Of a stretch of 25,603 nt of DNA, positions 10,416 through 18,494 are shown in pieces. The first letter of the stretch is position 1; the number at the start of each line of letters is the position of its first letter. The stretch comes from Gonium pectorale. Lineage: Eukaryota; Chlorophyta; Chlorophyceae; Chlamydomonadales; Volvocaceae. The notes beneath the pieces were generated by a model, which worked only from the letters and a program-made list of their open reading frames with translations, did not search any database and was not told where the DNA came from. Location: contig LSYV01000022.1 in the NCBI GenBank assembly GCA_001584585.1, positions 1,380,967-1,406,569 on the forward strand, written 5' to 3'. A program made the translations under genes and the position numbers.

Positions 10416-13400
10416 TCAGTGCCGCCGAGTTGAGGAGCCTTGGCGCCAAGGGGGCAGATCGGCACCGTGCAAAGCACCGCCGCCAGGCCTCCCCGACGCA
10501 CCGCCGGCCGCAGCCGGGCCTCCGTGCACCAGCACGCCCGTGGCCCAGGGGCTCGCGGCCACAGGCATGGGGAGGGTGGCGTCGAGCCAGGGGTTGCTGG
10601 ACGGCGCCGGAGTCGGCACCGCTTCCGCTTCCTCCACCCGCCAGCGGACGCCGGGGCTCAGGATCTGCGGCGGCAGCTGTGAGTGCAGCAGGCCGGCGGC
10701 CGGCAGGCGCCACGGCGCGAAGCCACTGGCCGGTGATGGCAGAGCTGCTGTCGGCTGCCAGGGACGGGTATGCGCGGCCCCGGCCTGCACCGGAGGCTGG
10801 CGCCACTCGTCGTCGCCGTCAAGCCTGCGCGGCCTCCGCGGCCTGGCTGCCGAGCCCGAAAGGCCTGCCTCCCCCGAACCCGAACCCGAGCCGGGGATCG
10901 CGAGCCCCTCACCCAGCCCCTGCTGCTGCAATCTGGCGCGCGCCTGCCGCCAGCGCGGCCCCGGCGGGTAATCCCGCTCCCGCACCAGCCGGCTGTGACC
11001 GGCGTCCAACGGCGGCAGCTCCCTGTCGGGCAGCGCCAGGACGAAGTGGCCCGACCCATAGGTGGTCCCCAGGCCCGACCCATGGGTCGCCAGCGGGCCC
11101 GACCCGAGCCTCGCCAGCCCGCCACCAGCGGCGTTGTTCCGCTCCATGCTGCTGCAGTGCAGCAGGCCCCAGTCCCAGCCGCCCTGCTGCCGCCGGGCAG
11201 GCTGCGGCGTGCCGTTGTCCGACGCGCACGAGTCGGGCGCAGCGTCAGCGTCAGCCGCCGGCAACACCGACTCGGGACCGCCCAGCGCCTGGTCCGCCAG
11301 GGCTGCGGCGGCAGCGTGCGCCCAGATCCCAGCGGCGGCGGCGGTGGCAGCGTCCTCCTCCTGCCGCTCCTCCGCCTCTTGCTTGATGTTGATACCTGGC
11401 GTGACCGGCTCGACGCCGCGCTCCTGGCCGTCCTCGTTGCGGGCTGCTGTCGCCGGCTCATCGCCCAAGGGCTCGACACCTGCCGACGCCGCTGCCGCTG
11501 AAGTCACCGTCGCCGTCACCGCCGCCGCCGCCGCTGGCGCGCTGCCAACGATCAGCTCCACGGCGGAGGGCGACTGGCACAGCGCCGCCAGATGCCGCAG
11601 CACCGCCGCCACCTGCGACCCGCAGCGCGCAGTATGGACGTCACCAACTCTGCCTCCCTATCACCCCACCAACGCCAGGCCAGGCGCCTGGCTTCCCTTT
11701 GGCGGCCGCCGAGACACACAAGTGCACTCCACCCGCAATGCGGAGGCACCGGCGGCACCGTGCGCAGGTCCCTCACAGAACAAGGTCTACACCCCTCCGT
11801 ATTCGCAAAGCTAGCCCTGGCATGATTCGGGTCCGGGCAATGCTCTCCTCGCCTGAGCCTCCTCGCCAACGCAACCCCCCCCGTTCCCATCACGTGTTTC
11901 TCAACCCCGGTACCCCGGTACGTATGCCTGGGTTGCATGATTTATACTTCTTGCCACACGGCCGCCATCGCCCACCTGCTCGGGTCCGAGGCCCAGCGCC
12001 TCGCGGCGCGTGAGCAGCGACTGCGCCAGGCGCATTGTGTCCAGCGGGCCGGGGCCGCCCTCGCAGGCCGGCGTGGCCAGCACGGACAGGCAGGCCTCCG
12101 CGTCGCCGTCCGCCAGGAGCCGCTCCAGAGAGGCCTCCATGTCGAGACCCGAGTTGCCGCCGCAAGCACCAGCGCCACCGACGGCGGCTGCGGCAGCGCT
12201 GACGACGGCCGGTCCGCCCCGGGCGTGGCAGGCACCAGGGCTTGCGGTGGTGTGCAGCGTGGCACCAGGGCTTGCGGTGGTGTGCAGCGTGGCACCAGGG
12301 CTTGCGGTGGTGTGCAGCGTGGCACCAGGGCTTGCGGTGGTGTGCAGCGTGGCACCAGGGCTTGCGGTGGTGTGCAGCGTGGCACCAGGGCTTGCGGTGG
12401 TGTGCAGCGTGGCACCAGGGCTTGCGGTGGTGTGCAGCGTGGTACGCGGCGCGGCGTGCGCGGGGGGAGGGTGCCCGCGTTGCTGCGGAGGCGAAGGGCC
12501 GCCGCCGCTGCACACGCCAGGCCTGTAGAAGGCGCAGGCAGCGCCCTTCCATGCTGCTGCTGCGGCTGCTGTGCCGGCGGCGGCGGCTGTGGGGCGGGCC
12601 GCCGGGCCAGGCGCCGGCCAAAGCGGCGACCACGGATGTGTGTTGCCGGCGGAGGCGCGGCGCGGGTGGGCGTGCAGGGGGTGGGCCGCGCCGGCTGCTG
12701 GGGACAGCGGTCTGGGCCACTGCGGCGCTGGCGCGGTCCGGGCGGGCAGGCTGAGGTGCCGCTGCAGCCGCTGAGGCGGCGGGACGCATGGCGGTGCGTA
12801 CGGCAGCCGAGGGGCGGCGTATGTGCCAGGCACGTAGTCAGCCGCCGCATGGCATCGCGCAGGTGTAAGGGGGTCGATGCCCTGTGGCGCGAGGGCAGCG
12901 GCGGCGCTGATGGAAGCCGCCCCGCCGCGACGCCAAGCAGTTGCCGTCGAGACCGACGGTGAGGCAAAGCTGGCGGTGTACGGGGGTGTGATCGGCTGTG
13001 GGCGGCCGTAGTAGGGCCACGCTGTAGGCGACGATGGCCCCGGAGGATCCCGACCAAAGCTGGCTCCGCGGAGCACACCGCGCATATCATAGTGGTCGGA
13101 AGTAGTTATGCCCACAGCGGTCAGATGGCCGAGAGGCAGCGGTAGGTGCGGGAACGGCTTCGACGCGATGGGCGCCGCGCCATACTCGCCCTCCGTCGCG
13201 GCCCGGCTCACAACCTGGTTTCGCACTCTGCTGGAACATCAAAACAGAAAGGATGAGCCGCCGATGGCATGGCTGAGCTGTGAAGCGGCCCAACAACACG
13301 TACCGCTTGGAACCGAGCTTAGCTTCCTCGTGCTCGCTGCTGAGGATCTGCACAGCAAGATTTCTTCATTATGCCGATGGGGGCAGACAGGTGGGCTCCC

Positions 13401-13623
13401 GTATCGACAGTCGCTTTTTCCACGCACCCTGTGGCGTTTCCCCACGGCGCCGTCACCTCGCGCCAGCTCAGCCGCTGCAGCAGCCAATGTGTCGAGCCTC
13501 TGCGAAGCAAAAACAGCTTGTCGATGGCGCTGGAACAAGCCGGGGAGCAGGTGCCTTGAAGCCAAACTACAAAACTGCTTACAGAAGGACGCACCGTTGA
13601 AGCCATTTGGAAATCCTGTCCAT
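10416..13623 (-). CDS. Unknown 854-residue low-complexity protein with decapeptide repeats
   Basis: Five exons: 13595-13623, 13457-13499, 13304-13347, 11976-13227 and 10416-11612. Introns are 95, 109, 76 and 363 bp, all GT-AG. Phases agree at every join (2, 0, 2, 0), which is strong support for the three tiny 5' exons. The N-terminus, MDRISKWLQRGSTHWLLQRL, followed by an acidic-basic helix, is the only compact-looking part. The middle is rich in Pro, Ala, Ser, His and Arg. Residues about 301-370 are seven copies of TLHTTASPGA. A helical segment follows near the exon 4/5 join, containing MEASLERLLADGDAEACLSV and, after it, VAAVLRHLAALCQ. The C-terminal third is Gly/Ala/Ser/Pro-rich with an INIKQEAEE stretch (an IKQE SUMO-type consensus). 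There is no signal peptide and no recognised domain. The acceptor of exon 4 is a CAGCAG tandem site that could add one residue. I do not recognise the family; function is unknown. Confidence 0.72.
12231..12440. repeat. Seven identical 30-bp tandem repeats inside a coding exon
   Basis: The unit starts GGCACCAGGGCTTGCGGTGG and is repeated exactly seven times with no base change. It is in frame in exon 4 of the minus-strand gene and encodes TLHTTASPGA, a Thr/Ser/Pro-rich decapeptide. The lack of divergence implies recent expansion or continuing homogenisation, so copy number probably varies between strains. It is not a CRISPR array, since there are no spacers. Confidence 0.97.
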
Positions 13624-13721
13624 GCATGCGACAGAGTTTTATTGCGCGAAGTAGCAGAGGGCTAGCGGCGTCTGTCGCACGAAAAATGGCGCGAGGCCTT
13701 TGTACTGTTCAGGAAAGCTGC

Positions 13722-13730
13722 ATTATAAAG
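13722..13730 (-). promoter_or_regulatory. Possible TATA box of the decapeptide-repeat gene
   Basis: On the minus strand this reads CTTTATAAT, about 100 bp upstream of the start codon at 13623, a reasonable TATA-to-ATG distance with a short 5' UTR. Support is the word and its spacing only. Confidence 0.3.
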
Positions 13731-14044
13731 AGTCGACGAGAACGCGTCTCGATATACATATAGATATGTAGGGGTACCGGCTGTCAGGGTGAGGCAGACC
13801 GTTTGAACGTCCACTCGAAACAAAGCGACAGCTATCCGTATTTCCTTGTTTTATACGCATTAAAGTAATGGTAGAGGTATGCTAGAGGTATCGGGCTATA
13901 TTCGCCGTCCTGTGTCGCGCGTGTCAGTGGTGGGCGGGCGGCTTGAGGTGTATGAGGCCATGGGTCTGTGCATGTCTATGTCATTCCATTATGCATGTAG
14001 AGATGAGCTTTGCAATGCCCTCGCTGTGCACATTATTTTCGCCT

Positions 14045-14206
14045 CCACGTAAGGTACGGCGGCGGTGTCAGACCTTACGTGGGATACAGTGATGAACTAG
14101 CCTTTTGTCCCCATGGTTCTTACTATCATCAAATAGTTTCATTAAGCTTACACGGTCTTACGCGGTCTTACGCGGCCCTTACACGCCTTACGCTTGCGCG
14201 TGTAAG
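14045..14206. repeat. Cluster of CTTACRCG words with two palindromes
   Basis: An 11-bp perfect inverted repeat (CCACGTAAGGT 14045-14055, ACCTTACGTGG 14072-14082) comes first. Three 10-bp tandem units of the type CTTACRCGGT follow at 14147-14176. The cluster ends with an 8-bp inverted repeat (CTTACACG 14178-14185, CGTGTAAG 14199-14206). The same word family recurs in both orientations. This could be the subterminal repeats of a small DNA transposon, or a binding-site cluster. Confidence 0.7.
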
Positions 14207-14597
14207 CCCCAAGGGTTGAGACCCCCGACCGGAAGTTTGTTCTGCAACCCGCCATACTGGCACGAGCGGCTCTGCGCCCCTGTGTAGTCCATAACGGAGT
14301 CCAAGAGACTCGGACGATAGTGTTTTCGTTTATTCTTGAAACAACTGTTCATTCACTTATGTAGAGGGGACTCGGAAGAAGATGCAGGTAACTGCGCGCC
14401 GAGTCGACGCATGTCCATGCTGCCCTTCCCCCCGCCTGCTGAACATTCAGTTGAAGAACTCTGTCGGTTTTTGGAAAGTTCTGCGTGGTTTGAACACCCG
14501 CTTTCAGCCCGGCCACGACGAGCCACGCAGCGCAGCGGGCGTGGGTGTTTGCTATCCTCGACTGTCAAGTACATGATGCTTGAAAAGATTATGTGAT

Positions 14598-14640
14598 AGG
14601 GGGTGCTCGCCCCCTGATGACGCGAGCTCCTTTGGCTCGC
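14598..14640. repeat. Two adjacent strong hairpins
   Basis: AGGGGG (14598-14603) pairs with CCCCCT (14610-14615) across a 6-base loop. Six bases later GCGAGC (14622-14627) pairs with GCTCGC (14635-14640) across a 7-base loop. Both stems are perfect. They open the hairpin-dense stretch that continues to about 15,350. Confidence 0.7.
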
Positions 14641-14868
14641 ACGTCTCTCGTGAGCTGTGCGCCCAGCGGTCAAGCGGTCAACCCTAAACTGACGCCCAGC
14701 AGGGCACGGCGTGTCGCAACCCATGTCCGGTCGCGTGCCCAGCACGGGACGCGGCGACACGCAGCAGCGCGCACGTCTCCTTCATTGACGAGTGTGAGGT
14801 GCGGGCCGCCGGCCGTGGGAGCGACCGAGCTCAAACGTCACGAATGTCGCATGTCTTGCTCTGTACCC

Positions 14869-14923
14869 GCCCGCCCTGCTGGAAACGTCGCGCCTTCGGG
14901 CGTGTATGACCGTAGAGGCGGGC
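14869..14923. repeat. Stem-loop element, copy 1 (UUCG-type tetraloop)
   Basis: An outer 7-bp stem (GCCCGCC 14869-14875 with GGCGGGC 14917-14923) encloses an inner hairpin at 14889-14904. The inner hairpin has six pairs (one G-T) closed by a TTCG loop on a C-G pair, the very stable cUUCGg form. A diverged copy lies 864 bp downstream in the same orientation. Similarity extends past the outer stem into CTGCCTCTT versus CTCCCTCTT. Confidence 0.65.
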
Positions 14924-15197
14924 TGCCTCTTTCTCTGCAGGTTTCTCCTTTTTCTTGCCCCAGGCAGGGTAGCGAGCGGCAGCCTGGGCAACTAGGCTTC
15001 AGCAGCAGCATGGCTGAGCCCCTGAGGCAGCAGTGCTCGACGTGTGCACGCAGGGCGGACACCCCGGTACAGGAACAGCAAAGGGGACGCCGCAAAATCG
15101 CCCAGGACCGGCGGCGGGGTGGTACCCGCGTCGCCGCGTGAAGGCGTGAGGGCGGAAAGGCGGGGGCCTATACAGATGCAGATACAGATTACAGGCT

Positions 15198-15302
15198 CCC
15201 CCAGAGGGGTTGCAGGCCACTCGAGCCGATTGGCTCCCGACCCGCCTTAGCAGAGAGGGTAAAACACCCTTAAGAGTTCTGGTTAGCCGTAAGGCTCAGA
15301 AC
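15198..15302 (+). other. Run of hairpins with a GNRA-type tetraloop
   Basis: Four successive hairpins are visible: CCCC/GGGG (15199-15209), GAGCC/GGCTC (15223-15236), AGGGT/ACCCT (15256-15270), and a longer one at 15276-15302. The last pairs GTTCTG with CAGAAC and AGCC with GGCT around a GTAA loop, with a 3-base bulge on the left arm. GTAA closed by C-G is a classic GNRA tetraloop. A TGTAA word follows at 15348-15352. This looks like part of a structured RNA, but I recognise no RNA family. Confidence 0.45.
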
Positions 15303-15732
15303 CCGAAAAGACAAGCGCAACTTGGCACATGGCACCTTTGCGTATATTGTAAACTGAGACAAGGAATGCACCGACCTTGTAAGGATGGTGGCACTGGGAG
15401 TGCGCGGCAGAGCTCGCCTCACGGCGGCGCACCGCGCCTGTCACGCCTTCGGCATGAGCCATGAGGTCGGCTGGATAACACACCTGGGGGTGCAATGTTT
15501 CCAGAGTACAGGACATGGTGGGCGAGGAAGACGAGCAGGCAGGCCCTCCAGGCGGGCTAGCACGTTGCGCAGGGCTGGCCACCGGTGGTGCGCCTTGGTG
15601 AGGGCGCCAGCGGCATCTTTGTCCGCTGACGGCATCCAACGTGGCAGACAGTAAGCTGCACACAAAGGTTACTGATGGGACATGCAAGTAGGGACGCCGC
15701 TTCAGCTGCCTTTGCCTTGGCACAAGCTGCCC

Positions 15733-15790
15733 GCCCGCCCTATGTACGGAACCGTCGCGCCTTCGGGTGTGCATGACCGTTGAGGCGGGC
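15733..15790. repeat. Stem-loop element, copy 2
   Basis: This is the same architecture as 14869-14923. The outer stem is GCCCGCC (15733-15739) with GGCGGGC (15784-15790). The inner hairpin at 15756-15771 has the same TTCG loop. One inner G-C pair has become G-T, so pairing survives the substitution. The left spacer is three bases longer than in copy 1. Confidence 0.65.
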
Positions 15791-16317
15791 TCCCTCTTGC
15801 TCAGCAGCTTTACACTTTCCGCTGCCAGACAGACAGACAGACTTCGTTACAGTACCCCCGACGCTGGGGGACCCGGCCTGCCACAGGGAAATTACTGCGA
15901 AAGTACGGGCAGCAAGGCAGCACCAGCAGACAAACCAAGCAATGAAACAGTGGCCGAGTGCTTAACCCAATCAGGGGGCCCGCGGCTGGGCTTGGAGTAA
16001 ACCCACACACGGGCCGTGCATAATAGAGGCCCGCCACCCAACGAGTCCAACCATGCCACTCCGAGGTTATCAGGTGAATGATACCGGTATGAAGGTGCTG
16101 AGTTTGCTTTGCCTGAACATGACTATCAGTGCTGCGTAGCTGACGTGGTATAGGCCTCAGCACTTACTTCTCCGTAACTCGTCAACCTCCGTACAACTCC
16201 GTACGCCGGGCTGGGCCCGCTGGAGGAGCAGTCTGGAAGGCGTGTTCAAGGTCTCCGAACGAACGTGCCCAGGGACGCGGATTGGACGTATTGCTCATTG
16301 TTGATTTGGGAGGGAAT

Positions 16318-16432
16318 GGGCGCTTGAGCGTCCCAGGCAGAGCTCCTGTTCCGCTGTCGTACTGCCGGGTTGCACAAACCCACATTGCTCCTCTATCAGG
16401 GGAGCGGACACGCGTGTATATATGGAGGCGAC
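16318..16432 (-). mobile_element. Probable LINE reverse-transcriptase remnant
   Basis: The minus-strand frame reads YTRVSAPLIEEQCGFVQPGS followed by TTAEQELC. LINE-type reverse transcriptases carry a conserved segment of the form LI-x-EQCGFRPGRST-x-EQ just before the first catalytic motif, and this piece matches its order and spacing with one residue out of place. Nothing convincingly RT-like continues on either side, so it would be a short decayed fragment. The match is about 25 residues, so chance cannot be excluded. Confidence 0.35.
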
Positions 16433-17336
16433 GGGGCGCGAATCCGTAACACGATGGTCGGCTATGCGTGGCCGCACAAATGCGTCACGAAACTCACGCA
16501 CCCCCTCATGCCTCCTCGGACGCCCGCCGACCGCCTCCGTACCCCACTCATCCGAGCGCAGACAAAGTAACTGTGCTTGCCCGCACAAGCTTGTGAGCCG
16601 TGTGGCAGTCGTGCCATTGGCAGACCCAGTGGCCGAGGTGCGAGGAGCCAGCGTGTTGACGGATCGTATCGGCTGGTGTCTGCAATCGTGTTGTGTCTGG
16701 CTCGGGTCGGGGTCGGGGCAGCGTACAGCCGAGTTAGCCCCGGTTGTGTGTGTACTGCACCAGACGTTGACCCTGTCGCGCCACACCACCTGCAAATCCA
16801 AATGACTAGCAAGGCATATGCCCATACCTCCAGCCAATATTTGAATAGCCCTGCACAGCGCACCTCAAGCACAGCACCGATCTGCAAATGTGACGACACC
16901 ATGCCGCCAGCACGCGGCAAGCCGCCTTCGCCCACAGATCCGACGCCCTGGCACACTCCTCAGCAGCCTCATGCGCCCACCATGGGGGCAGTGCCAGCCT
17001 GCCCCTGCCCGTCACACCTCCCTCGGGCAGCTGCTCCTGTCCTCGCTCATTCGCGGGGGCCGTCTCCCACCTTCTCCAAGACAAGTACTTAGCCCCTTCA
17101 ATCATCAACAACTCGCCGCGAGGGTGATGCCGCCGCGGAGCACTTGCTCGTCTGCCGCCACCTCCACGCCCCCGTCCATATCCGCCACCCCTAGAACAGC
17201 CGCCACCCCGTCCATTAGCATGTGAAGCGTGCGTCCCCCCCGCCTCCCGCCTCCCGCCCGGCTGCCTGCCCACTCGCCCCGCCCCACTGCCCTGCGCCTA
17301 CCCCTCCCTCCCGCCAGACCCCCACGCGACAGCGCG
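16433..17336. other. 3' flank of the tail-anchored gene, no supported gene
   Basis: This region should hold the 3' UTR of the gene ending at 17337. A minus-strand frame at 16806-17273 includes a run of RGG-like motifs (about 17123-17213, for example GRGGGYGRGRGGGGRR). It arises from a purine-rich GGTGGCGG repeat and has neither a start in good context nor a known domain, so I do not call it a gene. No TGTAA signal for the upstream gene was found in this interval. Confidence 0.5.
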
Positions 17337-18287
17337 TCATTGCGCCTGCGCCGCCGGCTGCTCAGCCGCCGCCGCCGCCTGCGCCGCGTCCGGCCGCCCC
17401 TTGCGGCCCCGCCGCAGCCACCATCGCGCCAGCGACAACGTCAGGGCCGCTGCCAGGCTGATCGTGAAGGCGCGCGAGCGCTGGCGCTGCTGCAGGGCCA
17501 CCCGCGCCGAGAGGTCCTGCTCTTCGAGGTAGCTGGACACGTAGACAGTCCCCGGCTCGTCGGCGGCCAGGGCGGAGGCCGTGGCGTCGGGGTGTGAGGA
17601 TGCGGCGGCGGCAGCCGCAGGGAGCGTGGCCCCCGTCACTGCTGCCGCCATCGGGCCGGCAGCGGCGTGCGAGGCGAGGCGCTGCTGCTGATGCAGCGGC
17701 CCCCAGCCGCCGGCGCCCGAGGTCGTGGCGGTGTCGTCTTCCTCGCTGCTTGACGAGGGCAGCAGATCGCGGACCGCCCGCAACACGGCATCTCGCTCCG
17801 GGAAGGACGAGGGAGAGGAAGACGCGGCGGCGGTCCCTTGCTGCTCGCTGGCACTGCCGGAGGTGGCGGGCATGGCATCGATGGGGTTGCCCGCCGCGTC
17901 CTCGCCCCGCTCCGCCCGCAGCGAGTCGATGCCCCGGTGGTACGCCTTGAGCTTGAGCCAGGTCAGCTCCTCGGCGGTAGCGTCCTCGACAAGCGCGCGC
18001 TTGTACTCGACCCAGTTGCGCTCGCGCTCATCCGGGACGTGCTGCGCCACCTCCTGCAGATCGCGTTCATACTCCTTGTAACGCGCAACGGCGGCATCGC
18101 ACGCCGCTTGAGAGGGCGGCTCCAGCGCCTCCTGCTCCGACGAGCCCAGCTCGGCGAACTCCTGTCCTTTCTTGCCGAGCGACCGCAGCACATTGAGCGA
18201 CTCTTCCGAGTAATCCCCGCCAAATTCCGCTTCTACGGAGTCCTCACTCTGCTCCTTCTCCCTGCGGCCCCCGCGTTTGGCTGCCAT
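17337..18287 (-). CDS. Tail-anchored membrane protein of unknown function
   Basis: A single uninterrupted exon encodes 316 residues from the ATG at 18287 (MAAKRGGRREKEQSEDSVEA). The first 130 residues are strongly charged and helix-forming; blocks such as ARYKEYERDLQEVAQHV and NWVEYKRALVEDATAEELTW suggest a coiled coil or helical bundle. Residues about 140-250 are a Ser/Ala-rich, probably disordered linker with an acidic SSSSEEDD patch. Residues 273-291 (AFTISLAAALTLSLARWWL) are the only membrane segment, followed by a basic RRGRKGR and a short Ala/Gln tail. A single C-terminal helix with basic flanks is the pattern of tail-anchored proteins, often on mitochondrial or plastid outer membranes; the destination is inference. 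No signal peptide is present. It lies head-to-head with the ZNF830-like gene (207 bp between starts), so the two may share a promoter. I recognise no family. Confidence 0.8.
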   Translation of the reverse strand: MAAKRGGRREKEQSEDSVEAEFGGDYSEESLNVLRSLGKKGQEFAELGSSEQEALEPPSQAACDAAVARYKEYERDLQEVAQHVPDERERNWVEYKRALVEDATAEELTWLKLKAYHRGIDSLRAERGEDAAGNPIDAMPATSGSASEQQGTAAASSSPSSFPERDAVLRAVRDLLPSSSSEEDDTATTSGAGGWGPLHQQQRLASHAAAGPMAAAVTGATLPAAAAAASSHPDATASALAADEPGTVYVSSYLEEQDLSARVALQQRQRSRAFTISLAAALTLSLARWWLRRGRKGRPDAAQAAAAAEQPAAQAQ

Positions 18288-18494
18288 CCTGTGCAATGAT
18301 TTCCCGGATTCCCTACTATGTGGATTTTATGCAGTGGTGTCGCGTTTGATGCCAAAACAGGCAGATGGGCTTGCGTCGTCCGGCTGCGTCTCGGCCAACA
18401 CGGCACTGCTACCTTGATGCTTAAGCAATCTGTTACAAATTACCATGTACCGATCGTGATATTAGCAGACTCAATTTGGCAGTTGACGAACAGA
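18288..18494. promoter_or_regulatory. Shared region between divergent genes
   Basis: Only 207 bp separate the start codons of the tail-anchored gene (minus) and the ZNF830-like gene (plus). Both core promoters and both 5' UTRs must lie here or overlap the genes. I see no clear TATA box. The plus-strand frame of the ZNF830-like start stays open back to an ATG at 18318, but that extension lacks any family similarity. Confidence 0.5.

Larger units (their letters stand above)
13624..16317. other. Hairpin-rich intergenic block
   Basis: No gene is supported over 2.7 kb. The block is unusual for its density of short palindromes and structured-RNA-like hairpins, listed separately. Others include TACATAT/ATATGTA at 13755-13770 and a direct repeat of TAGAGGTAT near 13871-13890. 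A plus-strand frame at 14336-14596 contains a protein-like stretch (EHSVEELCRFLESSAWFEH) but has no homologue I can name. TGTAA words on the plus strand at 14201-14205 and 15348-15352 could end transcripts. The block may be a set of decayed mobile elements or contain non-coding RNA units. Confidence 0.6.

Noticed and set aside
12231..12440. CRISPR-like repeat
   Set aside because: The units are directly adjacent with no spacers, and they lie in a coding exon of a eukaryote.
12010..12789. Plus-strand and alternative-frame frames across the 30-bp repeats
   Set aside because: A repeat length divisible by three keeps several frames open. Only the minus-strand frame joins in phase to neighbouring exons.
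14336..14596. 86-residue plus-strand frame
   Set aside because: One stretch looks protein-like, but there is no known motif, no clear splice sites, and it sits in a repeat-rich block. Kept only as a note.
14861..15800. tRNA gene or tRNA-derived SINE
   Set aside because: The stem-loops lack a T-arm GTTCGA box and cloverleaf spacing.
16806..17273. RGG-rich minus-strand frame as an RNA-binding protein
   Set aside because: The RGG run comes from a purine-rich nucleotide repeat. There is no RNA-binding domain, no good start and no splice partner.
18318..18494. In-frame upstream extension of the ZNF830-like gene, with scattered Cys and His, as the missing zinc finger
   Set aside because: There is no Cys-x2-Cys or C2H2 spacing, and the extension lies before the N-terminal helix rather than after it. 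It more likely is an open 5' UTR.
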